Shown piece after piece: positions 1 to 10,510 of a stretch of DNA of 64,000 bases (positions are counted from its first letter, which is position 1; each line of letters begins with the position of its first letter). The position numbers and the translations under genes are program-made. The notes below the pieces were generated by a model that worked only from the letters and a program-made list of their open reading frames with translations, had not been told where the DNA came from and ran no database searches. Source of the DNA: Paenibacillus larvae subsp. larvae (GTDB lineage Bacteria > Bacillota > Bacilli > Paenibacillales > NBRC-103111); NCBI RefSeq assembly GCF_002003265.1, contig NZ_CP019687.1, positions 806,001-870,000 of the forward strand, written 5' to 3'.

Positions 1-76
1 TAAACTTCCATCATGATAACCGCCTCTAGTTAAAACAGTATAGTGGATCAAAGAAAGTAGAAAAGAGGAGATTAGC

Positions 77-721
77 TTGGACTTACGGAAAATCACATTC
101 AGCATAATAGCAGCATCAGTAATATTTGGTTTAACAGGCTGCTCGCAGCCTATAGATCATACTTTAAGCACTTACTCGAAGGCTCTGGAGGCCGAAAATA
201 ATGGCCAGGATCAGCTTGTAACGCTGGCCGGGGAAGAGAAGAAAGGCCAGCAAACGTATCAGCTTCTTTTGGAAAAAGGGAAAGCTGACAAAAAACCGCC
301 GGAAGAAACATTGAAAGAATGGAAAGGAAATATTGAACAAAGAAAGCAACTGCTAGACCAGAAAAAAACAGGCATTACACAGGCGGAAGAAAGACTGAAA
401 GGCATTGATAGTGAGATCGGCAAAATTAAAAGCGGGGAATTAAAAGAAAAAGCTGTAAAAATGAATCAGGCTTACCAAGATAGAATAAAAACTTTTGGGG
501 ACCTTTATGGAGCTTACGAGAAAGCCTTTGAACAAGAAGAAGAGTTAGTAAAAAGCTTTGAAAAAGTTCCTACCGACTTAAATGAAATCAAGACTAAGGT
601 AACTTCTTATAATGATTCTTATCAGAAAGTAAACGAGCTTAAAAATAAACTCAATAAAGAAACAGACCAGTTTAACCAAGCCAAAGATTCACTCTATCAA
701 TCTGCTGTTAAGAAAGGATAG
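77..721 (+). CDS. ykyA: YkyA-type cell-wall-binding lipoprotein
   Basis: Exported lipoprotein, 214 residues, with a TTG start preceded by AAGAGGAG. The N-terminus is a lipoprotein signal: charged MDLRK, a hydrophobic stretch, then the lipobox L-T-G-C with the lipidated Cys near residue 22. The rest is highly charged and heptad-rich (Lys, Glu, Gln), so it should form long coiled coils outside the membrane. Length and layout match the YkyA family of putative cell-wall-binding lipoproteins in Bacillus and Paenibacillus. The family's biochemical role is not established. The gene stands alone and is closed by a hairpin terminator directly after the stop codon. Confidence 0.8.
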   Translation: MDLRKITFSIIAASVIFGLTGCSQPIDHTLSTYSKALEAENNGQDQLVTLAGEEKKGQQTYQLLLEKGKADKKPPEETLKEWKGNIEQRKQLLDQKKTGITQAEERLKGIDSEIGKIKSGELKEKAVKMNQAYQDRIKTFGDLYGAYEKAFEQEEELVKSFEKVPTDLNEIKTKVTSYNDSYQKVNELKNKLNKETDQFNQAKDSLYQSAVKKG

Positions 722-727
722 ATAGAA

Positions 728-767
728 GAGCCCATAAATCGGATATTGTTTTATGGCTCTTTTTTTA
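728..767 (+). terminator. Rho-independent terminator after ykyA
   Basis: GAGCCCATAAA pairs with TTTATGGCTC across an 11-base loop and is followed by eight T residues. It starts seven bases after the ykyA stop. The converging minus-strand acetyltransferase gene ends immediately beyond it. Confidence 0.85.
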
Positions 768-769
768 CT

Positions 770-1333
770 TTAGTTACGATTCCATTGACTTGCCCATTCA
801 GTATACTCGTTTTTCAATTTTGAATACATGTGAAGGTCAATAAAGTTTCTTCTGGATTTCTCGTATTGTCTTAATGTACCCTCAAATGAAAAACCGAGTT
901 TATTCAGAAGTTTGATCGAGTTCTTATTCTGGGGTTCTACTTTTGCTTCAATTCTGTTTAGGTTTAAATCGTTATATGCATAATGTAATAAAGCCAGAAC
1001 AGCTTCAGGAGCAAAACCTTTCCCCCAAAAATCTTTGCCTAAATCGTAGGCAATTTCCGCTCTGGCGTTTTCAAAGTCAAAATAATTAAAGCCACAAGAA
1101 CCAATAATCTGATCCGTCTTTTTCAAAAATATAGAATAACGGATTGCTTTACGTTCTGACGTCAATTTACTCAGAAAATGAATCATTTCCACTGCTTGGT
1201 CAACATGCTGAAACGGTGCAATATTCATAAATTGTGTAACATCAGGGTCAGACCAAAAAGAAAATAAAGCGGGTGCATCGTTAATTTTTATTTGACAAAG
1301 TCTTAATCTTTCTGTTTGCAATTCAGCATTCAC
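770..1333 (-). CDS. GNAT-family N-acetyltransferase (RimJ/RimL type)
   Basis: Predicted cytoplasmic acetyl-CoA-dependent N-acetyltransferase of 187 residues. It has the layout of the RimJ/RimL subgroup: an N-terminal LQTERLRL strand, a GSCGF strand, the acetyl-CoA loop around GKGFAPEAV (about residues 100-110), and the C-terminal NKNSIKLLNKLGF motif typical of this subfamily. The start is GTG, chosen because GGAGG lies about nine bases upstream on the minus strand. The substrate (ribosomal protein, small molecule or peptide) cannot be told from sequence. It is monocistronic and convergent with ykyA. Confidence 0.8.
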   Translation of the reverse strand: MNAELQTERLRLCQIKINDAPALFSFWSDPDVTQFMNIAPFQHVDQAVEMIHFLSKLTSERKAIRYSIFLKKTDQIIGSCGFNYFDFENARAEIAYDLGKDFWGKGFAPEAVLALLHYAYNDLNLNRIEAKVEPQNKNSIKLLNKLGFSFEGTLRQYEKSRRNFIDLHMYSKLKNEYTEWASQWNRN

Positions 1334-1561
1334 TAATTATATCCTCCGTTTGTTTATAGTTTGGATTGAGTATATGAAAATGGTACCAGGTATTGTTTAT
1401 TCCTTTCTGTAAAACGTGCTTATATACTATTTTAGCATACCATTTTATCTTATGTCTTTTAACAATATTTTCACGGATTCCAAAGGGGACGTAAGCTCTT
1501 CGGGATATATCCCGCCTCTGTTTACAAGCCATTTGCTCCTTATATGGTTTCTAAACAGTTT

Positions 1562-1587
1562 AAAGCGGCCGGTTAGACCGCTTTTTT
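1562..1587 (-). terminator. Hairpin terminator beside the beta-lactamase relic
   Basis: AAGCGG and CCGCTT pair around a short loop just past the minus-strand stop at 1591. The longer T-run lies on the plus strand, so it may act in both directions. On the minus strand only a short T/A tail follows. Confidence 0.45.
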
Positions 1588-1590
1588 CTT

Positions 1591-2590
1591 TCAGCTTTTC
1601 TTTTTCAAAAAAACAATCTCCTGTACAGTTGGTTCCAGAGGCAGTTGTAAGCTTTTGGCCATTCCGGCGGGGTTCACTGAAAATGTTACAGGCAGTCCTG
1701 CCTCGGAAAGAAAAATGTTACTCTTATCATGAATTAACTCCCACTTGAACGTTCGGAACGTCATGCTAAGGTCATCACCATTCATTATGATTTCTATTTT
1801 TTCGTATGCAGGGTGCTCATAGACTCCGGTATAGTCCTTAAGGGGCAGGGAAGCTGGCTCCGGTTGTTCCATAACAGATGACATGAGGTCGTCTGTTACC
1901 ATTACCATGTCATCAAGTTCCTTTTGTTTTTGCTTAAAACGCTGATTCCAGCCCACTTGTTTCACACCCAGCCATTCGTCATAAATATGGTAAGCTATAC
2001 AATCCGTCAAAAGTGTCGATTCCCTGTTTACAAGAGCCACAATACCAATGTTATCATCGGGCATAAAAGACATATGAGCATAAAAACCGTCAATACTGCC
2101 TGAGTGGTGGATCATGCGGTGTCCGCGGAATATATCAATAAACCAGCCAAGCCCGTAGGTAGAGAAGGGGATTTCGGGAAATTTACCGGGACCTGTGATC
2201 ATGTTCGGGAAATGTGTTTCCGCCAGCCTCTCTTTTGAAATAAGCCTGTTCTCCTTAGCATTACCTTGGTTTAGCTGGAAGGAAACCCATTTCGCCAAAT
2301 CCGCGACTGAAGTCTGCAATGCCCCGGCAGTACCCGCTACATCTGTCGAAAAAGGAATTTCCGTATTTTGTCCGTCTACTTTACATAAGGAAGGGCATAA
2401 TTTTCTGTCTGTTTTACTTCTTCTAAGGTCAGGTAAGTATTCTGCATGCCAAGTGGGGCAAGTATCCGCTTTTGTGTCCATTCTTCCCATGAGGTATCCG
2501 TTATGGATTCTATCAAAAAACCTAGCATAGTATACATAACGTTAGAATACTGCCATGTTTTTCGAAAATCTTCATTCGCTTCCAGTTAGA
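1591..2590 (-). pseudogene. Serine hydrolase / class C beta-lactamase-like gene, broken
   Basis: The C-terminal portion of a beta-lactamase-superfamily protein (PbpE/EstB type). The readable C-terminal stretch has the TAGALQTSVADLAKW segment, a YGLGW segment, and the HHSGSIDGF motif that stands in for the KTG-like box. Upstream, the family sequence continues but changes frame: one frame near 2400-2560 reads ILAPLGMQNTYLTLEE and another reads WQYSNVMYTMLGF, so at least two frameshifts separate the pieces. The N-terminal third, including the SxxK catalytic serine, is missing before about 2590. The usable open frame is about 300 codons against about 450-600 for the family. I regard it as a non-functional relic; its original substrate is unknown. 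Confidence 0.75.
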
Positions 2591-2987
2591 ATCTGACTCT
2601 TTTACATACCAAGCGTTCAGTCAATTAAAACATATACCATCTTTTATGCAGAGTAAATTTTTTAGCTGCCATTTTATAAAAATTCAAGTAAAATAGGCAT
2701 TGTAAAATCTATCCGAAAAAATGAAACTTATGAGGGAAGATCATCTGGTTTGAAAGCCTCAGACAAATAAACAGACCCTTATTCGCACTTTGAATGGCTG
2801 TTTCAGATTCTTTCCCATCTCGTACACCACAGCGGCCAGCTTGTTGCTTATTTGACTCAATTGTCACCGGAAATTAAGGTTCGATTGTTTGAATAGGAGG
2901 ACAATGTCATCCTGGTTAAGAATGTGAAAAAAATCACATATAATATTTGAAATGTATGTTAATCTATAGATGTAAAGAAGAAAAGGA
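2591..2987. other. Gene-free stretch between relic and small Cys-rich gene
   Basis: No intact gene is visible. It is AT-rich. Near 2818-2896 a short plus frame reads LVHHSGQLVAYLTQ before a stop, and may be debris. The last 60 bases should hold the promoter of the small gene at 2997: an AT-rich TATAAT-like hexamer lies near 2938-2944. Confidence 0.4.
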
Positions 2988-2996
2988 GTGATTAAA

Positions 2997-3182
2997 ATGA
3001 AACCAGCTGTTCAAGAAGATTTGGTAAGCAAATATATGCTTCAATTTTGCTACAATTGTGAAAAAAATCACGAATGTACAACGGAAGAACACTGCCGCCA
3101 TTGTTTTGCCGAACAAGGGCTTCATGAAGCAGACCACGAACAGAATGAAACCAAACGATTGCTCCATATGGTCTATGCTTAA
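2997..3182 (+). CDS. Small cysteine/histidine-rich protein, unknown function
   Basis: A 61-residue protein from the ATG at 2997, chosen over the in-frame GTG at 2988 because AAAGGAG ends right at 2988, giving proper spacing for the ATG. Residues 18-40 hold CYNC, HEC, and HCRHCF, i.e. five Cys and several His in a compact cluster that could bind Zn2+ or another metal. The rest is acidic and hydrophilic, with no signal peptide or membrane segment. I do not recognise a named family. It has its own promoter-like upstream region and no obvious operon partner. Confidence 0.6.
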   Translation: MKPAVQEDLVSKYMLQFCYNCEKNHECTTEEHCRHCFAEQGLHEADHEQNETKRLLHMVYA

Positions 3183-3354
3183 TGAGCTGCATCTAAGAAT
3201 CGTTCAGTCTTATATAAAATTTTCTGGAATTGCCTTCCCGCCTTTTTAGCAGAATTTAAGTCAGCTGAAAAGGTTTTTTCTTGTTTGGGGTGGCCTTGAT
3301 AAACAATGAATTTGTTCGATGATTGACAATTCTACAAGAACAGGCGCATGATGA

Positions 3355-3636
3355 GGAAAAATGTGAAAGCTTTAGTAACAACTGGGATGAAGAGTAAGTA
3401 AGCTGCAGTCAGACTAACCAGAGAGCCAGTGGGTGGTGTAAACCGGATAGTCCCTGTAGCCGAATGGACTTCGGAGTTAGCTCATGGAACGGTAATCAAG
3501 TACGTGAGCCCGAGATTCTCACCGTTACCAGGAGAAGAGTATCGATAGCTTGATACATATGTACATAGCTTTTCGTACTTAATGAAAGAGCGACTCCGGC
3601 TATAGACGGGAGAACGAAAGGTGACACCGCGGGTAA
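3355..3636 (+). promoter_or_regulatory. Trp-specific T-box leader (of trpS), interrupted
   Basis: T-box riboswitch remnant. Stem I elements are visible: AGAGAGCCAGTGGGTGGTG (AG bulge/GGTG region) at about 3419, then GAA-TGG-ACT-TCGGAG at 3462-3476. TGG at 3465-3467 sits in the specifier position, matching tRNA-Trp. The T-box core AAGGTGACACCGCGG lies at 3618-3632, a slightly degenerate form of AGGGTGGTACCGCG. The element would read through when uncharged tRNA-Trp pairs with it. A mini insertion element begins at 3637, exactly where the terminator/antiterminator should continue, so regulation of the broken trpS downstream is probably lost. Confidence 0.8.
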
Positions 3637-4048
3637 GGGGCTGTCCCAAAATCATTGGAAATGACAGAAGAGGGATGATTCTTTTCTCAAGATTGTAAAA
3701 CAAAAGAAAACCGTTCTTTAGTAAAATGGAAGTGACACCCACCATTTGTATATTCAATAGAAAAACTGCGCAGTGAAAAAGGATACGCTTTTTCGGTTCG
3801 ACGTATGGTAGAACCGGAGAGTGTATTCGGGCAAATGAAAAATAACCGGGGATTCAGACAATTCCTGCTTCGCAGCTTAGCGAAAGTAAGCCTGGAGGTC
3901 GGGTGGCTTTCGCTTGCCCATAATCTGCTGGGGTGACAGACGATGAACCAAAAAGGTCGAGTTCGAGAGCCAATATGAGCTCTGACTCGACCTTTTTGTA
4001 CAAAGATCAAGTTGATTTATAAGCCGTGGCTGTTTCACAGACAGCCCC
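3637..4048 (+). mobile_element. Internally deleted IS1182-type element
   Basis: About 412 bp bounded by short inverted ends (GGGGCTGTC on the left, GACAGCCCC on the right). The interior, about 3775-3938, encodes the C-terminal end of an IS1182-family transposase: RRMVEPESVFGQMKNNRGF, then the LLRSLAKVSLEVGWLSLAHNLL tail, then a stop. Earlier transposase sequence is missing, so this is a non-autonomous remnant that could be moved only in trans. It sits between the T-box core and the trpS remnant. I see no clear target duplication. Confidence 0.7.
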
Positions 4049-4085
4049 TTTTTTGCTTTTTCTCGAGGATTAATTTAAGGGGTAA

Positions 4086-4859
<774 letters not shown>

Positions 4860-5490
4860 AAATAGCCCTCCTTGGTATCTACTGGAAAAAGGCTGAATTA
4901 TAAATTCTTAAAACCAGGCTGTCTCAGAAGTGGGTTTTCTTACTTGAAGGGGCAGCTCTTTACTAATAATCCTCCCACGATATTTGTGCTGATTAATCTG
5001 TTTCTAATCGATATACCTACTTATTGACTTATATAGTAAATTATCCCATTCGGAAGCGCTCTAACCACTGAAAGAGGCACAAAATCGACAAAAATAGAGA
5101 ATACAAATTGTATACAATTTTGATAGAATGAAATTGTCAAGGGGAGATTATTTTTCATTATTATCGCTCACTACTTTATGAAGGGTTATACAATTTTTAA
5201 TAATTTACTTATTTTATGAATTCTCTATCTATCAAAAACCCCTTGAATACAGTTTATAAAGGAGGTTTGGGATTAGTTAAATAAACAGAACGTATCTAAA
5301 TTTATATTTAGCAAGCCAAATCGAACCAAGGTTAGAATTTTGAGTGAAGCAAGATTTCAAACATTTCCAAAATGGTCAGAGTTAATTGACCATTTAGCAG
5401 TTCATTTAAAGCTTCCGTTGTTTTTCCTGCCGCTTTACTATGATTCCTCGTATGTGTAAGAGATTTATCATCTTACTTAGAAGTGAGGGG
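4860..5490. other. Gene-free stretch with a 16-bp palindrome
   Basis: No intact gene. At 4918 AGGCTGTCTCAGAA resembles a transposon end. A perfect 16-bp palindrome, AAATTGTATACAATTT, lies at 5105-5120. TCAAGGGG (near 5137) and CCCCTTGA (near 5240) form a spaced inverted pair. Near 5280-5460 a roughly 60-codon frame without a start codon ends in ...LPLFFLPLYYDSSYV before a stop. I do not recognise it. Confidence 0.4.
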
Positions 5491-5495
5491 GAGTC

Positions 5496-5997
5496 ATGAT
5501 AAAGGAACTAAGAAAAGATGTTCACTTTATTTTGGAAAAGGACCCGGCCGCCCGAAATAAGCTGGAAATTCATCTTATGCTATCCGGGTTTTCACGCTAT
5601 AATCATGCATCGAATTGCGCATTTACTGTATCGGAGTCATTTTTTTCTACTGCCACGCATGCTTTCCTTGTTTAATAGATTCATAACAGGGATGGATATT
5701 CATCCTGAGCAAAAATAGGAGCTCCCATATTTATAGACTATGGTATGGGAGTAGTGATAGGTGAAACAACTTACATCGGCAGCAATGTAATCATTTATCA
5801 AAATGTAACTCTTGGCGGTACAGGAAAGGAAACGGGGAAAAGACATTCAACCATTGATGAAAACGTTACCATTTATGCGGGAGCCAAAGTGTTGGGTTCG
5901 ATTAAAATAGGGAATCACTCTAAAATAGGAGCAGGGGCAGTTTAAATATCCTACAGTAGACTTACCAAGGCATTTATTTAAAGCGCTCTCACAGTGA
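5496..5997 (+). pseudogene. cysE: Serine O-acetyltransferase relic
   Basis: Broken copy of CysE, which acetylates L-serine for cysteine synthesis. From ATG 5496 (upstream GAGGGG) it reads MIKELRKDVHFILEKDPAA, then changes frame near 5588 into GFHAIIMHRIAHLLYRSHFF, and again near 5713 into [32 protein letters not shown], the left-handed beta-helix hexapeptide repeats with the GTGKE acetyl-CoA region. The frame is lost after GAGAV and the C-terminus is degraded. Three separate lesions make this a true pseudogene. It lies just upstream of the NRPS genes, one of whose A-domains carries a Cys code, so it could once have supplied precursor; that link is inference. Confidence 0.8.
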
Positions 5998-6077
5998 ATC
6001 GTCTTCTTTAGCAATTTCCAAGAATGATTGCCCAGTTCAAAGGATAAAAAACAGTGAAAAACTCAAAAGGAGGGTGA

Positions 6078-7736
<1,659 letters not shown>

Positions 7737-7738
7737 TA

Positions 7739-10489
7739 GCCTACGTGATTTATACATCAGGGACTACCGGCCAACCAAAGGGGGTTATGGTCGAGCATAA
7801 GGGAATTGCCAACCTGAAAGTGGTTTGGGAAGAAAGTTTTGGGATATCCCCCCGGGACAGAATAGGTTTTTTTGCCAGCATTTCATTCGACGCTTCGGTT
7901 TGGGAAATATTCATGGCTTTACTGAATGGAGCCACATTATATGTGTTGTCAAAGGAACTCCTAAGCAACCTATGTGAATTTCAGAACTATCTTGGAGAAA
8001 ACTCGATTACAGTTATGACTCTGCCGCCTTCCTATGCTCAATACCTGGATCCGGTATCCCTTTTTGATCTAAGGTTACTCATTACAGCCGGTTCCGCACC
8101 ATCACAGAGTCTTGTCAACAAGTGGAACCAAATTGTTACTTATGTAAATGCATATGGACCAACAGAAACAAGTATATGTGCCACAAACTGGATAGCGCCT
8201 AGGGAATGGTGCAATGCAAGTCATATCCCTATTGGGACTCCTATTCGTAATACACAGGTATATATTTTGGATGATAACCTGCAACCGGTTGCAACCGGTG
8301 AATCCGGACAGCTATGGGTTGGCGGCGTCGGATTAGCCAGGGGATATCTAAACCGGCCGGAACTGACCGCTGAAAAGTTTATCGATAACCCGTTTATTCC
8401 CGGTGAAAAGTTGTATTGCACGGGGGATTACGCGAGGTGGCTGTCTGACGGGAATATAGAATATCGCGGCAGAATGGACCATCAAGTGAAAATTAGGGGA
8501 TACCGCATCGAACTGGGCGAGATAGAAGCGGTTCTCCAAAAACATTCCGGAATTTCAGAAGCTGCTGTACTCGTGAAAAAAGATAAACTGGGGAACCCGT
8601 TTTTGTCCGCTTATTATGTTGCAGAAAAAGAAATACCCGGACATTTACTGCGCTCTTATATGGAAAACGAATTACCTCATTATATGGTTCCCTATCATTT
8701 TTATTGTATAGAAAACATGCCGCTAACGGTGAACGGAAAAGTGGACCGTGAAAAACTGCTTCTGCCTGAATATAATCAAGAAACTTCTTCCAAATATACA
8801 GCCCCCCGTAATGAGTTGGAATTGCTTCTGGCTGAAGTATGGAAAGATGTCTTGGAAGTAGAGGAGGTAGGAATCGATGATAATTTCTACCTGCTTGGCG
8901 GAGACTCCATTAAAGCTATTCAGATGGCTTCTAAATTGTACGAGCACCAATTAAGGCTGGATATGAAAGACTTGATGATGAATCCGACAATTAGCACCCT
9001 TGCACCTGTAGTAGCCTTTATTGAACAAGAATGCGACCAAGGGATTGTTCAAGGCGAAGTACCGTTGTCTCCTTTTCAACATTGGTTCTTTAAGAAGCAG
9101 TTCACGGCCATGCATCATTGGAACCAGTCGGTTCTGTTATATAACCCGGAGGGGTATAACCAAGATATTCTGCAGACGGTACTAATGAAATTAATTGAAC
9201 ATCATGATGCATTACGGATGGTATATACGCTTGATGATTCATTTCCTACGCAGATAAACCGGGGAATAGAAGGGAATTTGTTAGGCTTTTCTACTTTCGA
9301 TGTTTCTGGGCAAACGGATGCGGGGCAATTTATTCACCATGAGATAAAGAGATTACAGAGCCGCATGGATTTATCCCAAGGGCCTTTAGTTCAAGCAGGG
9401 CTGTTCCGTACGGCGGAAGGTGACCATTTGTTTTTGGCCATTCATCACCTGGTTATGGACGGCGTTTCATTTCGCATATTGCTGGAGGATCTGTCTAAAA
9501 CATATGAACAGGCCATGCATGGGGAATTAGTGGTTCTCCCAAGTAAAACAGATTCTTACCAGACTTGGACAACCAGGTTATTGGAATACTCCGCTTCCGG
9601 CGAGTTTCTTAAGGAGATTCCATACTGGAAAGAATTTGAGCGCAAAGTATCGTCTGTTCCCCTGCCTAAAGACAAAACAGCTTCAGAACATAAAGAGAAG
9701 GACAAGCGTTCTATCCAGCTGGAACTAACCGGGGAACAAACGCAGCAATTGCTTAAGGATGTTCACCGGGCCTATCATACGGAAATCAATGACATTCTTC
9801 TGACCGCATTAGGCCTGACTATTCATGGTTGGACCGGGCAAAAACAGGTTTTATTGAATCTGGAATCTCATGGCCGCCACGATATTCTCAAAGGAGTTAA
9901 TATTTCCAGAACAGTCGGATGGTTCACCTCCCAATGTCCCGTAATATTGGACATGTCTTATGCGGATGATGTATCTCATGAAATAAAGGTAGTCAAAGAG
10001 AATATTCGGAAAATTCCGAATCAGGGAATCGGATACGAAATGCTACAGTATTTGACTCCCGCTGAGATGCGTTCCGGCCTTTCTTTTTCACCGGAGCCGG
10101 AGATTTGCTTTAATTATCTTGGCCAATTGGACAAGGGAATGAATTCGGAAAGATTCGCCCAATCCCCATATAGTAACGGAGCATCGTTAGGGCCTGACGG
10201 CGAAGGGAATATTGGGGAGGAAAATGAGCTGTATTTTCCGCTCTTTTTGACCAGTTATATTCAACACGGCCGGTTTCAACTCGTAATTTCATACAGCGGA
10301 AAGCAATATCATCAGAGCACAATGGCTCATGTAGCTAACCTGTATAAGCAGCAATTGCTAAATGTAATGGATCATTGTCTGAAAAAAGAAAAAGCAGAAC
10401 GGACACCCAACGACTTCACCTGTTCAAATCTGGAACTGAAAGAACTTGATCAGGTCTATGCGCTGCTGGAACAATCTTTAAACCAATAA
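7739..10489 (+). CDS. NRPS1, 3' part: rest of A(Phe), carrier and epimerization domains
   Basis: Continuation of the starter NRPS, 916 codons from GCC 7739. It has the A3 motif YTSGTTGQPKG, then FDASVWE, TLPPS, LITAGSA, NAYGPTE and SICATNW. These give the specificity code D-A-W-T-I-A-A-I-C-K, identical to the GrsA/TycA Phe code. A10 is NGKVDR. A carrier domain (LLGGDSIKAIQ, near 8900) and an epimerization domain follow: HHLVMDGVSFRIL near 9440 and CFNYLGQLD near 10110. The predicted product is D-Phe on the carrier, passed to the next protein through the short C-terminal docking tail. With the IS in place no intact synthetase is made, although a fragment could initiate internally. It is followed after 21 bases by NRPS2. 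Confidence 0.85.
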   Translation, partial: AYVIYTSGTTGQPKGVMVEHKGIANLKVVWEESFGISPRDRIGFFASISFDASVWEIFMALLNGATLYVLSKELLSNLCEFQNYLGENSITVMTLPPSYAQYLDPVSLFDLRLLITAGSAPSQSLVNKWNQIVTYVNAYGPTETSICATNWIAPREWCNASHIPIGTPIRNTQVYILDDNLQPVATGESGQLWVGGVGLARGYLNRPELTAEKFIDNPFIPGEKLYCTGDYARWLSDGNIEYRGRMDHQVKIRGYRIELGEIEAVLQKHSGISEAAVLVKKDKLGNPFLSAYYVAEKEIPGHLLRSYMENELPHYMVPYHFYCIENMPLTVNGKVDREKLLLPEYNQETSSKYTAPRNELELLLAEVWKDVLEVEEVGIDDNFYLLGGDSIKAIQMASKLYEHQLRLDMKDLMMNPTISTLAPVVAFIEQECDQGIVQGEVPLSPFQHWFFKKQFTAMHHWNQSVLLYNPEGYNQDILQTVLMKLIEHHDALRMVYTLDDSFPTQINRGIEGNLLGFSTFDVSGQTDAGQFIHHEIKRLQSRMDLSQGPLVQAGLFRTAEGDHLFLAIHHLVMDGVSFRILLEDLSKTYEQAMHGELVVLPSKTDSYQTWTTRLLEYSASGEFLKEIPYWKEFERKVSSVPLPKDKTASEHKEKDKRSIQLELTGEQTQQLLKDVHRAYHTEINDILLTALGLTIHGWTGQKQVLLNLESHGRHDILKGVNISRTVGWFTSQCPVILDMSYADDVSHEIKVVKENIRKIPNQGIGYEMLQYLTPAEMRSGLSFSPEPEICFNYLGQLDKGMNSERFAQSPYSNGASLGPDGEGNIGEENELYFPLFLTSYIQHGRFQLVISYSGKQYHQSTMAHVANLYKQQLLNVMDHCLKKEKAERTPNDFTCSNLELKELDQVYALLEQSLNQ

Positions 10490-10510
10490 AAATCTAAAAA
10501 GGTGGGAGAC

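Noticed and set aside
1323-1532. Minus-strand 69-codon frame upstream of the GNAT gene
   Set aside because: Overlaps the GNAT start, has no ribosome site and no recognisable sequence; it reads through an intergenic region.
3637-4048. CRISPR or other repeat array in the repetitive-looking leader region
   Set aside because: The short inverted ends and the IS1182 transposase tail explain it as a transposon remnant. No repeat-spacer periodicity occurs here or elsewhere in the window.
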